NCBI GenBank assembly: GCA_964653145.1 | Contig: CAZZCG010000007.1 | Span: 67,555-131,554 of the forward strand | Origin: Pseudocalidococcus sp964653145 | GTDB lineage: Bacteria > Cyanobacteriota > Cyanobacteriia > Thermosynechococcales > Thermosynechococcaceae | Direction: 5' to 3' | Length of the DNA stretch: 64,000 nt | Shown: positions 34,606 to 43,410 of the stretch, piece after piece | How the letters are laid out: each line of letters begins with the position of its first letter | How positions within the stretch are numbered: position 1 is the first letter of the stretch | Program-made: the position numbers and the translations under genes | Notes under the pieces: generated by a model | Told to the model about the DNA's origin: nothing | Databases searched by the model: none | The model's input: the letters and a program-made list of their open reading frames with translations, nothing else

Positions 34606-35211
34606 ATGGCAGTGGTGAGTTGGCCCTATGTGACTCCAGGGATTCCCGATGCCCAATTTGAACGCTTGCCAGGTATTCCCCTCACCCATCGTGAAACTCG
34701 CCTGCTGGTTCTAGCTAATCTTCGTCTCCAGGCCAATTCAGTGCTTTGGGATCTGGGTGCCGGAACAGGAACAATTCCCGTGGAAGCCGGATTACTCTCC
34801 CCCCTGGGCAAGATTGTCGCCGTTGAACGGGATGAGGATGTGGCGGGCCTGATTCGGCGAAATTGCCAGCAGTTTGGCCTGACCAATGTGGAAATCGTCG
34901 TTGACGAAGCGCCGGCCTGTTTAAGCAAGTTAAAACCGCTTCCGGATCGTGTCTGTCTTGAGGGCGGGCGACCGATGAAAGCTATTTTGGAACAGGCCTG
35001 GGAGTTTCTCGCACCGGGGGGACGTTTAGTGGCCACTGCCAGCAGTTTAGAAAATCTTTATGCCCTTTCCGAAGCCTTTTCCAGCGTCCAGGCCCGGAGT
35101 ATTGAAGTGGTGCAATCGGTGATTAATCGCTTAGAGACTCGGGGTGGCCACCAAATTTTTACCGCCGTGGAACCCATTTTTATTCTCAGTGGTGAAAAGC
35201 TAGGTCTGTAG
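34606..35211 (+). CDS. cbiT: Precorrin/cobalt-precorrin C15-methyltransferase (decarboxylating) CbiT
   Basis: The 201-residue SAM-dependent enzyme methylates C15 and decarboxylates the C12 acetate of a cobalamin precursor. It has the typical CbiT start GIPLTHRETRLLVLANLRL, the SAM motif LWDLGAGTGTIPVEA, the acidic ribose-binding VAVERDED and the LAPGGRLVATA motif. There is no fused CobE/CbiE part. A good AAGGAG lies seven bases before the ATG. The cbiQ/cbiO transport genes are about 1.1 kb away, so the region may serve B12 supply, though the genes are not in one operon. Confidence 0.92.
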   Translation: MAVVSWPYVTPGIPDAQFERLPGIPLTHRETRLLVLANLRLQANSVLWDLGAGTGTIPVEAGLLSPLGKIVAVERDEDVAGLIRRNCQQFGLTNVEIVVDEAPACLSKLKPLPDRVCLEGGRPMKAILEQAWEFLAPGGRLVATASSLENLYALSEAFSSVQARSIEVVQSVINRLETRGGHQIFTAVEPIFILSGEKLGL

Positions 35212-35273
35212 CCTACCGCTTAGATTCTTTCGATGCAATCACCAAGTACAAGTCACCCTAATTGGGATTTTCT

Positions 35274-35585
35274 ATGGGGCGCAAAATTAGCAAAAAACTA
35301 ATAGTCTGGGGAATCTGGGTTAGTATTGCCTTTCTCATCACGATTTCACCGATCTTGATTGCCCTGCTCGGGGTTGGTCTGGCAGAACTATTGGGGTGTA
35401 GTGGTTCGGGGCCAGGCATCGAGTGTGCAGGTCAACCGGCCCTAAGCTCAGCTTTGACGACAATGGTTCTGATGCATTGGTTTGGGCTGATGACGTTACC
35501 CATTGGTCTACCAATTACACTGATTTTATTTGTCATTTTTCTGGTTCAAGTCGTGATTCACGTTCAAAAAAAACAGTCCCACTGA
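35274..35585 (+). CDS. Small hypothetical membrane protein
   Basis: The 103-residue protein has two clear hydrophobic segments (about 12-37 and 64-95) flanked by Lys/Arg, with two cysteines (CSGSGPGIEC) in the loop between them. No family is recognised. The ATG at 35274 is used; ribosome-site support is weak. It sits between cbiT (62 bp) and the phosphatase gene (27 bp) on the same strand, so it may be cotranscribed with them. Confidence 0.55.
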   Translation: MGRKISKKLIVWGIWVSIAFLITISPILIALLGVGLAELLGCSGSGPGIECAGQPALSSALTTMVLMHWFGLMTLPIGLPITLILFVIFLVQVVIHVQKKQSH

Positions 35586-35612
35586 TCCCTCGACATCGCG
35601 GCCAATCTCTGG

Positions 35613-36272
35613 ATGAAATTGATCTTAATTCGCCATGCGGAAGCAGAGGGCAACCCAGAAAAACGGCTGTTAGGGCGGAGTAATCCAGGTTTAACCCCCC
35701 GCGGTCAACTCCAGGCCCTGGCCCTCGGGAACTATTTCGCCCAGCACCAAGCCAGCCCCAACCGCATTTGGACTAGCCCCCTAGAGCGCGCCCATAGTAC
35801 CGCCCAATGTCTAGCCCCTAATCCTGCACAAATCCAGAGTCTTGACATCTTAACGGAAATTGACCAAGGGATTTTGACTGGACTCACCTGGGCCGAAGCC
35901 CAACAGGCCTATCCCAACCTGACCGAAAAACTCGAGTCCCAATTGGAGTGGTGGCCGATTCCCCAGGCCGAGTCTCCCAAGCAGGCCCAGCGCCGCGCTC
36001 AACAGGTTTGGTCAAGATTATTGGAGCAAGTGACTAATCAGGATCGGGTTTGGGTCATTTCCCATGCCGGTTTCCTGCAACATTTACTGGCAGTGGTTTT
36101 AGGTATGGATAAGGTTTGGCAGATTAAAATTCTTCCCTCAGCTTGGTTTGAGTTGGAAATAGAGCTACCTTACCTGAACCACCCCCCAGGCCAGGAAAAT
36201 CAGTACAATTCCGTTTTTTGGAAAATTCACCACTTCAATTCCCTAGCCCACTGGTCAACTCCAGAGTCCTAA
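35613..36272 (+). CDS. Histidine phosphatase family protein
   Basis: The 219-residue protein has the phosphoglycerate-mutase-like catalytic motif LIRHAEAEGN near the N-terminus with the active His. The second conserved parts follow (SPLERAHSTAQCL, and VISHAGFLQHLL with the second His). Candidate substrates include alpha-ribazole phosphate (CobC-like), which would fit the neighbouring cobalamin genes, but the sequence alone does not decide between CobC and a general phosphatase. The frame begins 27 bp after the small membrane protein gene. Confidence 0.85.
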   Translation: MKLILIRHAEAEGNPEKRLLGRSNPGLTPRGQLQALALGNYFAQHQASPNRIWTSPLERAHSTAQCLAPNPAQIQSLDILTEIDQGILTGLTWAEAQQAYPNLTEKLESQLEWWPIPQAESPKQAQRRAQQVWSRLLEQVTNQDRVWVISHAGFLQHLLAVVLGMDKVWQIKILPSAWFELEIELPYLNHPPGQENQYNSVFWKIHHFNSLAHWSTPES

Positions 36273-36307
36273 GATTCAAGCTGGGGGAAATTGGGGTTTG
36301 GACAATC

Positions 36308-37153
36308 TCAGAAGTTTCGATGATGCCAGGCCTGGTGAATCAGTTGGGTCAGTTGGGCAGGAGTACGAGGCAGGGCCTGGTGTTGTCGGAGGGATGGGGG
36401 TAAGTTGTGCCAAATCTGCCAGAGCAAGGGAATATCCAGGGTAATCTGCGGATAATCCGGCAATTGGGGCCACACAGTCTCGGGAGGGCCACTCAACAGC
36501 ACTTGCCCCGCAGCCAAAATTACTAACCAGTCAGCCCAACAATTCGCCAAATTGACATCGTGGGTGGTCATGACAATCGTCGTCCCGGCCTGGTGAATCC
36601 GATCCAGCTCCCTAAAAAAGTGACGAGTTTGGGCACTATCTAAGAATGTCGTGGGCTCATCTAAAAACAACAGCTCCGGCTCCATCACCATCACCCCTGC
36701 CAAGGCCAGCCGGCGTTTTTGGCCCAAGCTCAAGTGGTGTAGGGGAGTATCTCGCAGGGCAATGAGGTCAAACTCTTGCAGGGCCTGGTTCACCCGCTGG
36801 CGGATTTGCGTCTGAGGCAAGCCTAAATTATAGAGTCCATAGGAAATATCCTCCGCCACGGTTCCGGCCACCAATTGCTGCTCAGGATTTTGAAACGCGA
36901 GGCCAACCCGTTGTCGCCAGCGCTTGAGGGATTTACGGCCATAGTGTAACCGTTCCCCTTGCCAATAAATTTCCCCCCGGTCAGGTTGGAGGAGACCATT
37001 GGCTAAAGACAGGAGCGTTGATTTTCCACAGCCATTGGGGCCGAGAATAACTGTTTTTTGATGTGGAGGAATATCCAGGCTTAACCCAGAGAGGGCAGGG
37101 ACATCAGTGAGGGGATAGGTATAGTCAATGTCGACAAAGCGCATGCCCCCCAT
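36308..37153 (-). CDS. cbiO: Energy-coupling factor ATPase, CbiO-like
   Basis: The 281-residue ABC ATPase has Walker A GPNGCGKST, Q-loop QNPEQQLVAGTV typical of the cobalt/ECF group, signature LSLGQKRRLALAG, Walker B LLFLDEPTTFLD and switch His in TTHDVN. It powers a cobalt, nickel or vitamin importer together with the CbiQ-like protein. The ATG at 37153 starts two bases after the cbiQ stop, giving tight coupling; a longer frame from 37240 is unlikely. Confidence 0.9.
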   Translation of the reverse strand: MGGMRFVDIDYTYPLTDVPALSGLSLDIPPHQKTVILGPNGCGKSTLLSLANGLLQPDRGEIYWQGERLHYGRKSLKRWRQRVGLAFQNPEQQLVAGTVAEDISYGLYNLGLPQTQIRQRVNQALQEFDLIALRDTPLHHLSLGQKRRLALAGVMVMEPELLFLDEPTTFLDSAQTRHFFRELDRIHQAGTTIVMTTHDVNLANCWADWLVILAAGQVLLSGPPETVWPQLPDYPQITLDIPLLWQIWHNLPPSLRQHQALPRTPAQLTQLIHQAWHHRNF

Positions 37154-37155
37154 GC

Positions 37156-37962
37156 CTAATGCCACCCCCGTTGCCGCAATCCCAGTTCCAGGCCCACTAG
37201 CACCACACCCCCCACGACCGACTCCAGGCCATAGCGCCAAGATGGTTGCCAGACTCGATCGACATCAAACCGTAAATCCCCCGTAAATCCCCGACTCACC
37301 AGGCCCAGGCGAAATCGTTGATAGTCCTGCAGGGAGCGCACTAGGAGTTGGCCGCCCAATAGTTTTAGACTCCGCCATTGACTCCACCAACTTGAGTGGC
37401 TCAACCGAGCAGCTTGGGCTTGGGTCAAACTCTGATACTGGGCTAAGACAATAAAGATAAATCGGTAGATTAGGAGCATTAAATCCGTCACCAGGCCTGG
37501 AACCCACCACTCTCGACACACTCCGATCAATTGCGTCATGGGTACGGTACAGCAGATGAATAAGCAGGCCGACATTGAGGCAAATACTCGCCAAAAAATT
37601 ATCCAGGCCTGGATTAATCCAGCTTGACTTAAATAGAGATACCAAGATCCCACCGGCCAACCCAGCCAAACATCCATTATCACTGTGGTCGCATTATTTA
37701 GAGAAACACCATTGACCACAACAGTAACCAGGCCAATCAGCAAAAACCCGATCACTGGCCCCCAGAGTTCACCGTAGAGTCGCAGCGGAATGCGGGCGTA
37801 TCCCACCGTCCAAACGAGCAACCAGGCCCCAATTAGTCCCTGAACCGGCCAGTGACTGAAGAGGGCAAACCCAAGCATCACCAGGCCAAATCCCAGGCGT
37901 TGTTGCGGAGGTAGGTCTTTTAGCCGATGGCTATAGGCAAGAGTGTCGAGGTGCAAGGACAT
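37156..37962 (-). CDS. cbiQ: Energy-coupling factor transmembrane protein, CbiQ-like
   Basis: The 268-residue protein has five to six membrane helices and the coupling region of EcfT/CbiQ proteins (about residues 175-225, with QAQAARLSH and LVRSLQDYQRFRLGLVSRGF, which carries an A-R-G-like coupling motif). It partners the CbiO-like ATPase just downstream. No substrate-capture gene (cbiM, cbiN, bioY) is next to it, so the substrate is inferred as cobalt or nickel only from the family and from cbiT nearby. Confidence 0.85.
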   Translation of the reverse strand: MSLHLDTLAYSHRLKDLPPQQRLGFGLVMLGFALFSHWPVQGLIGAWLLVWTVGYARIPLRLYGELWGPVIGFLLIGLVTVVVNGVSLNNATTVIMDVWLGWPVGSWYLYLSQAGLIQAWIIFWRVFASMSACLFICCTVPMTQLIGVCREWWVPGLVTDLMLLIYRFIFIVLAQYQSLTQAQAARLSHSSWWSQWRSLKLLGGQLLVRSLQDYQRFRLGLVSRGFTGDLRFDVDRVWQPSWRYGLESVVGGVVLVGLELGLRQRGWH

Positions 37963-38558
37963 TCCTGGGCAAAGACGGGCAGGACGATGAAGTTGTTTTA
38001 GTTTAAAGCTCCCGGGGACAACCTGAAGCAGGGTGACTCAAAGTTGATACAAGCGCAGCCGAGGGAATGACATCAGCTAGCCAAGCCAAGCTGCCAATCC
38101 GGGCAAAAGTGACCTATCGAACCCGTAGCCAACAACAATACGTTTTTCCCTTGAGGTCAAGGAAGAAGTTGGACAGATTCCTGTGTTTGATTTGTCAAAG
38201 TTTCTAGAAAAGTCAATCAACAAATAAAACATCAGTGAACCAAAATAGATCCGTGCAGCAAAACAGGATCAACTCAGTTAATTCATTAGTTTTGAGGGAG
38301 TTGCTCCTAGATGAAATTACAGGGAAGCAATTAGTCATGTTTGATTTGTTTGATTTGTTTGATTTGTTTATATTTCAACCAAAATCAATTCAAATTGTAT
38401 ATCTTACGAAAAACTGCAAAATTAATCTTCATTATTTTCATGAATTGATAAAATAGCTAATTGTTTTTATAACAATCTCATACATTCGGCGGCTATCCAA
38501 CTGGGAATTCTCTCCTTGGGGCTACCGTCAAAACTTAACTAGAGCAAAGGAATAATAA
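37963..38558. other. Intergenic region with short tandem repeats
   Basis: About 600 bp separate cbiQ and the NACHT gene. A 46-codon frame at 38067-38207 (MTSASQAKL...CQSF) has no recognised match and no good ribosome site. At about 38339-38370 the unit TTTGATTTG is repeated three to four times in tandem, inside an AT-rich stretch. A 73-codon frame over this repeat (38235-38456) would encode FDLFDLFDLF and is probably not a gene. The AT shift begins here and continues into the NACHT gene. Confidence 0.5.
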
Positions 38559-40871
38559 ATGGCCAAACGGTCCCTACGAGCCTCACTAACTGGTATTCAA
38601 CTAGCAAGAAAGTCCTTCGCAGCGAAGGGTTGGACCCAGGAAAATCTTGCTTGGGAAGTGGGACTCAAGACACGGCAACCCATTTGGCGTTTTTTTACAG
38701 GGCAGCCGATTGAGCGACATATCTTCTGGGATATTTGCCAAACTCTCAATCTGGATTGGCGTGAAATTGCCCTAGATCCCCCCGCAGAATTTCCAGATTT
38801 GCCCGGCTCCGGACTGCAATCCGAGCAGAGCCTAGAGGGGTTAATCAAACAAGTTCGAGAGAGTCGGCGAGAAAAAATTCAAGATCAGTGCGGTAATTTG
38901 CAGCTCCTTGATATTCATCGGCCAGTTAGCATTGATGATATTTATATTGATGTCAACATTCTAGAATCCGATACGCGTCAGCAACGACTGAATATCAAAA
39001 CGCTTCAAGACTTACCGCTAGAATCATTTGATCGAGTTGGCTTAGGCGCGATTGAGGAAAGGCAAGTTCCTGGGCTAGAAGCCGTCAATACCTACAGCAA
39101 ACTCAGGGTTTTAGGAAAGCCAGGAAGTGGCAAGACAACCTTTTTGCAACATTTAGCCATTCAATGTAACGCCGGTGAGTTTTTACCGAACTATGTGCCG
39201 ATTTTTATTTCCTTATTGCGGTTTTCGGAAAGCCTGACCGATGATCAAACTCCTAATTTACTCACCTATATTGTCGAGGAGTTTAAGGTCAGTGGGATTA
39301 ATGATCCAGTGGTTTCAGAGATGCTTTTCCAAGCCGGACGGGTTCTGCTGCTCATTGATGGCATTGACGAAGTTAAACACAAACAGAGTATTGATATCCA
39401 TAGGGAAATTCGTCGCTTTACTGATAAGTATCACAAGAATCTATTTATCATTTCCTCCCGCACTGCCGCGATCCGTCTGAAATTGCAGGGATTTACAGAT
39501 GTTGAAATTGCGCCCTTCACCGACACACAGATTAATGACTTTGCCCAAAAGTGGTTTGTCGTATTTAGTGAAACCACAGCCGCTGCTGGTCAGGCCGAAG
39601 CCCAAGAATTCATTGACAAATTAGATCTGCCCCATAATTGGAAGTTTCGCCAACTCATTGTCACTCCTCTGTTCCTCCACCTGGCCTGTTGGATTTATCG
39701 GAGCACAGGAGAATTTCCAAGTCGTAAAACAGATTTCTATAAAGAGGGCTTAGATTTACTACTTGGGAAATGGAACGAAGCCAAGGGGGTCGAACAGGAC
39801 GATGTTTACCAGGGCTTAGCCTTACCGCAAAAAGTGAAAATGTTGAGCCAAATTGCCGCTCTCACCTTCAGTCAAGGACAGTACTTCTTTGAACAACGGG
39901 TCTTGGAACAGTATATTGAGGACTTTATTCGGACATTACCCCAGTCCTCAGAGGATCGGACAGAATTGCAGCAAAAAAGTGAAGGAATTCTCAGATCAAT
40001 TGAATCGCAACATGGCATTTTAGTGGAGCGAGCTCGGAACATTTTCTCATTTTCCTATTTAGCATTGCAGGAATACTTAACGGCTCGAAATATTGTTGCT
40101 AGCTACAACATTAATGCCCTCGAGACTGCTCTGAACGGCCTGGTTAGCCATCTCACAGACTCCCACTGGCGAGAAATTTTCCTGTTGACATCCATGATGT
40201 TGCGTAGTGCTGATTCTTTAATGCAGTCTATGAAGCAACAGATTGACAATTTAGTGTCTGAAGACCCCTACTTACAAGAATTCCTGGCCTGGGCCAGCCG
40301 CAAAAGTGAATCTACCCAGCCTGAACAAAAAGAAGCAACCCAGCGGGCCTTTTATTTGGCCATGGCCCATGCCCCTCACTTGACCCCCAACTTTGCCTTA
40401 GCCTGTACCCTGGATCAGGGGCTATTTTTGGATGTCGCCTTAGATAACCTCCTGCATGAATGTGCCATCGAGCAAAGTCCTGATTTTCGCTTTTCGGTAG
40501 CGTGTAGCCATGCAATTAGTAATATCTTAGGGATTGTCATCGACACAAGCTTGAAAAAGTCCTTAGAACAGCTTTCCAGTGAGCTATCCAATCACAATAT
40601 CAATCAAAAAGAATACGAGAAATGGTGAAGAAACCATCACCAGGCCTGGGTTGAAGAACTTAAAAATATTCTCAGAAGCCATCGTAATATTCTCCATCAG
40701 TGGAACTTTACGCCAAAACAACAGGAAACGCTGAATCAGTACTATGCGGCAAATAAATTATTGGTAGATTGCCTGAATAACCATTGCGAAGTCACGGAAA
40801 CAGTTCGGAAAGACATTGAATCAACTCTCCTGTTGGCCCAGGCAGAATTAGAAGCTCGAGAATGGGAATAA
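38559..40871 (+). pseudogene. NACHT NTPase with N-terminal HTH, split by an in-frame TGA
   Basis: The first 689 residues (to 40628) contain an N-terminal helix-turn-helix-like region of cyanobacterial NACHT proteins (about 1-65, RSLRASLTGIQLARKS, EVGLKTRQPIWRFFTGQPI). A NACHT ATPase follows, with Walker A GKPGSGKTT (Lys192) and Walker B VLLLIDGIDE, then a helical region. A TGA at 40626-40628 stops it. Without any frameshift the same frame continues for 80 codons to a TAA at 40869-40871. That stretch matches the conserved C-terminal Cys/His domain of these proteins (HQWNFTPKQQ, LNQYYAANKLLVDCLNNHCE, TLLL). A TGG-to-TGA change would explain it. NACHT proteins of this type are linked to phage defence. 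The truncated product may still be made. Confidence 0.85.
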
Positions 40872-40994
40872 GGCTCAATTATCTATGTCTTCTCAGAGTC
40901 TTTTACCATTTAATGTTCCATGAAAATTTCCTGAAAGCCGTTTTTTCAGACTTTCAAGGAGTGAACGAAAATCCCAAACAAGGCCTGAGATACC

Positions 40995-41147
40995 TTAGAT
41001 GCGCCGTCTCATAAATAGATTGTAGATGACTCCGATTAAGACCAAAACTAAGAGTATATGAATGAGTCCTCCACCGATGTTGATCGTAAAACCCAACAGC
41101 CAAAGAATGAAAAGAACAATAACAATCGTCCAGACAAGATCAAACAT
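40995..41147 (-). CDS. Lmo0937-family small membrane protein
   Basis: This 50-residue protein has two hydrophobic segments around a glycine turn (MFDLVWTIVIVLFILWLLGF, NIGGGLIHILLVLVLIGVIY) and a basic end (MRRRI). This is the pattern of the Lmo0937/DUF5670 family, often found beside CsbD-type stress genes. A near-perfect ribosome site GGAGGTGAG lies just before the ATG at 41147. It is the most downstream member of a four-gene minus-strand stress cluster. Confidence 0.75.
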   Translation of the reverse strand: MFDLVWTIVIVLFILWLLGFTINIGGGLIHILLVLVLIGVIYNLFMRRRI

Positions 41148-41182
41148 AGACTCACCTCCAATTTAGCAACAGTATTCCAAAC

Positions 41183-41680
41183 CTATTGAATGGCTTTCTT
41201 ACCTGTATCTTTAATATTTTCAACCATGTTCCGGGCCTGGCTTTCCAGTTGTTTGGCCCGCCCTGCAATTTGATCACTAGGGTTTCCAGTGATATCGCCC
41301 CGCGCTTCTTGCAGATGACCTTCAATATTTTTACCAAAGGCTTGCGTCCGACCGGAGGGTTTAATCTGTTCCTTAACATTTTCAACCATGTTCCGGGCCT
41401 GGCTTTCCGCTTGTTTGGCTTTTCCCATGAGTTGATCCTGAGGATTACCACTTATATTTCCGGCTGCTTCTTGAATTTTTCCTTCCAGGTCTTTGGCGGC
41501 TGCTTTCGCACGGTTCATGTTTGCCAATAACGGTTGGGTATGAACATTCAGACTGGAATCAGATGTGACCGCCCAAGCCCAGGTATTAGTTTTACCAAAA
41601 TCAAAGCCAAGGGTCAGCATGAACATTGTCGTTAACAGCACTGTAATCAGAAACCGGCGAACCTGTTGAGGTGAAATCAT
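41183..41680 (-). CDS. Exported protein with two CsbD-like repeats
   Basis: The 165-residue protein has a signal peptide or anchor (about 9-40, FLITVLLTTMFMLTLGF) and two CsbD-like repeats. Each has the pattern [E/G]-G-x-[I/L]-Q-E-A-x-G-[N/D]-I-[S/T]-G-N-P, D-Q-[L/I] and SQARNMVEN (about 65-110 and 115-160). CsbD proteins are general-stress proteins of unknown mechanism. I use the ATG at 41680, preceded by GAGGA. A longer frame from 41746 would run through a tandem repeat and is less likely. The two repeats are nearly identical in their last segment, indicating internal duplication. Confidence 0.75.
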   Translation of the reverse strand: MISPQQVRRFLITVLLTTMFMLTLGFDFGKTNTWAWAVTSDSSLNVHTQPLLANMNRAKAAAKDLEGKIQEAAGNISGNPQDQLMGKAKQAESQARNMVENVKEQIKPSGRTQAFGKNIEGHLQEARGDITGNPSDQIAGRAKQLESQARNMVENIKDTGKKAIQ

Positions 41681-41693
41681 GATTTTATTCCTC

Positions 41694-41718
41694 GTATTGA
41701 TCAGTGTATTGATCAGTG
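41694..41718. repeat. Tandem 12-bp repeat GTATTGATCAGT upstream of csbD-like gene
   Basis: Two copies of GTATTGATCAGT start at 41694 and 41706, directly upstream (minus strand) of the ATG at 41680. Each contains the palindrome TGATCA. Position and symmetry suggest a regulator site or part of the 5' leader. Confidence 0.5.
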
Positions 41719-41752
41719 AATCCGATGCATCTATTTCTAAGACCAAGCAATT

Positions 41753-42157
41753 CTAGTTATAGGCTTCCTCTACCTTGTCTTCCATCCGTTTTAGTGCCTC
41801 CTGATCTTGGCGATTCGCTTCTTTCGATTTTCCAATCGGCTGGTAGTCTGGATTAGAAATGCTAGTATTAATAGCCCTGCGAGTGTTGGATTCCATTTGC
41901 TTGACTTCATCTGCTGCCTTCTTTTCAGATTGATTAGTTAACCGATCCATTCCCGTTTGTAGTGAATCCTTGGCCTGGTCGATGAGGGAATCAGAGGAGT
42001 TAATTGCCACTAGCAAAACAGACGAGTCATGGTTGAATTTTCCCGCCATCGTTGCCGCAAAGCTGGGTTCACATCCGGTAACCAATACGATTGTGCCAAT
42101 GAGAATTATCAGAATTGCTGAAAAAAACATATTTCGATAGCGCTGAGTTAAAAACAT
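41753..42157 (-). CDS. Small lipoprotein with charged helical tail
   Basis: The 134-residue protein has a lipoprotein signal (FFSAILIILIGTIVLVTGC, lipobox VTGC). A charged, helix-forming part rich in Lys, Glu, Asp and Gln follows (DSLIDQAKDSLQTGMDRLTN, KKAADEVKQME). No domain is recognised, but the style matches its CsbD-like neighbours. I use the ATG at 42157 rather than a TTG at 42190. It lies between the two CsbD-type genes on the same strand, with 72 bp to the next. Confidence 0.6.
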   Translation of the reverse strand: MFLTQRYRNMFFSAILIILIGTIVLVTGCEPSFAATMAGKFNHDSSVLLVAINSSDSLIDQAKDSLQTGMDRLTNQSEKKAADEVKQMESNTRRAINTSISNPDYQPIGKSKEANRQDQEALKRMEDKVEEAYN

Positions 42158-42206
42158 GATGAAAATCCATAAACGTATAAAAAAGGTCAAGGAATCACTA
42201 GAAACA

Positions 42207-42254
42207 TCATTCCACGAGATAATTCGCGCTCACCTGAAGTAGATCGTGGAATGA
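42207..42254. promoter_or_regulatory. 11-bp perfect inverted repeat between stress genes
   Basis: TCATTCCACGA (42207-42217) and TCGTGGAATGA (42244-42254) are perfect inverted copies with a 26-bp spacer. They lie 50 bp upstream of the lipoprotein start and 30 bp after the csbD stop (minus strand). No T-tract follows, so an operator or attenuator-like hairpin is more likely than a terminator. Confidence 0.55.
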
Positions 42255-42283
42255 GTTACAGAGCTTTCCTAGTTAATCAAAAA

Positions 42284-42466
42284 CTAATCAATAATTTTCT
42301 TGACTTCATCTTTGACATCTTCCGTCTTGTTACGCACTTGGGCCTCCATCTGTTTAGCCTTACCCTCCACTTGATCTTTGTGATTCCCTGTGATTTCCCC
42401 CACGATTTCTTGAGCTTTACCCTCTACATTTTTGGCAGCAGCCTTTGCTCGTTCTTGAAATCCCAT
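42284..42466 (-). CDS. CsbD family protein
   Basis: The 60-residue soluble protein is a single CsbD domain: ERAKAAAKNVEGKAQEIVGE, ITGNHKDQVEGKAKQMEAQV, then a lysine-rich end. The CsbD family is induced by general stress in many bacteria; no mechanism is known. GGAGAGA lies just before the ATG at 42466. It is the most upstream gene of the minus-strand stress cluster. Confidence 0.85.
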   Translation of the reverse strand: MGFQERAKAAAKNVEGKAQEIVGEITGNHKDQVEGKAKQMEAQVRNKTEDVKDEVKKIID

Positions 42467-42856
42467 GATTCTCTCCAAAATTAATGATTGAATAGCAAAA
42501 CATCGAGCTAAATTCAGCTTGATATCTTGGCATCTGATTTGAACCTAGTTTCTGATCGGTGTATTTATTGGATGACTTGGTTGATTTGAAAATGAATGGT
42601 GGAATATGACACAAAATGATATGAATTTATTCCTTCTTAATTGACATTTTCATCAATGACAGTTCACGCTATTTATAGCTTTATAATCTTGGCAATTTAG
42701 GAGCGCATGAGAGAGATATTAGCAATGGCTAGGAGGACTGAGTTTGAGTGTCTATTTTGGATATCCATGACCATACCACGTAGCCCTCCCACGGGTTTTA
42801 GAGCCTTAAATTCATCATGATAGAATTAGCTGAATTGTTTCAACAACGTCCTCCAC
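42467..42856. other. Divergent intergenic region, no gene seen
   Basis: The 390 bp between csbD (minus) and the secreted-protein gene (plus) are AT-rich and hold no convincing frame. They probably carry the promoters of both genes; a TAGAAT box near 42822 could be the -10 for the plus gene. Nothing else is evident. Confidence 0.4.
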
Positions 42857-43396
42857 ATGAGTCAAACAATCCAAACCTGCGTGCGTAATTTTCGTTGCAA
42901 ATTCCTAACCGTCGGGCTCTATCTGGTTTCGGGTATTCTCGTCGGGGTAAGTTCCGCCCAGGCCCAAACCCAAGCCCAGATTGCCCAACAGGAAGGCCTG
43001 TACGCTGTGGCTAACATGACCGAAGGCCAGCGGACTGTGTATCAGCAAAAAGGACAATGGCTAGCGGATGTTCCCAGTATTCAGCAGTACTTAGGGGCCA
43101 CTCTGCCTGCGACCTTTGACTACGCTGTGCGCACCACCACCGAAGCCGCCTACAGTTACGTCATTCCCACAACGGCCGCCAATGCAGCAGGCCTAAAAGC
43201 CTATGTGGGAGCGGCCTTCCTTGCACCAGATGGCAGCAACCAAGTGACAACAATTATTTGTCAAAATCAAATCCCTGGTCAAATTCGTCCGGCAGATCCC
43301 CGAATTGTCCGTGGCGCCGACCCCAGCCAACCGCCCTTTTCCCTGGCCTGTGGTGATGGTTCTGTTCAAATCCCAGCCTCCGAAGTCACCCGATAA
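42857..43396 (+). CDS. Secreted protein resembling type IV pilin-like G/H globular domain
   Basis: The 179-residue protein has a Sec signal peptide ending near ASAQA (about residue 37: LVSGILVGVSSAQAQ). Its mature part resembles the globular part of cyanobacterial 'type IV pilin-like G/H' proteins (MTEGQRTVYQQKGQWLADVP, ATFDYAVRTT, LKAYVGAAFL) and has two cysteines (IICQNQ, SLACGDG) that could form a disulfide. It lacks the GFTLIE pilin leader, so it is exported rather than assembled like a normal pilin. The relation to pilins is a similarity I infer; function unknown. Confidence 0.6.
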   Translation: MSQTIQTCVRNFRCKFLTVGLYLVSGILVGVSSAQAQTQAQIAQQEGLYAVANMTEGQRTVYQQKGQWLADVPSIQQYLGATLPATFDYAVRTTTEAAYSYVIPTTAANAAGLKAYVGAAFLAPDGSNQVTTIICQNQIPGQIRPADPRIVRGADPSQPPFSLACGDGSVQIPASEVTR

Positions 43397-43410
43397 CTAT
43401 CTCCTCCCAG

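Noticed and set aside
37963..38140. Cobalamin riboswitch in front of cbiQ
   Set aside because: No B12-box or conserved core motifs were found on the minus strand.
38235..38456. 73-codon frame over the TTTGATTTG repeat
   Set aside because: The product is a low-complexity FDLFDLFDLF string without ribosome site; best explained by the DNA repeat.
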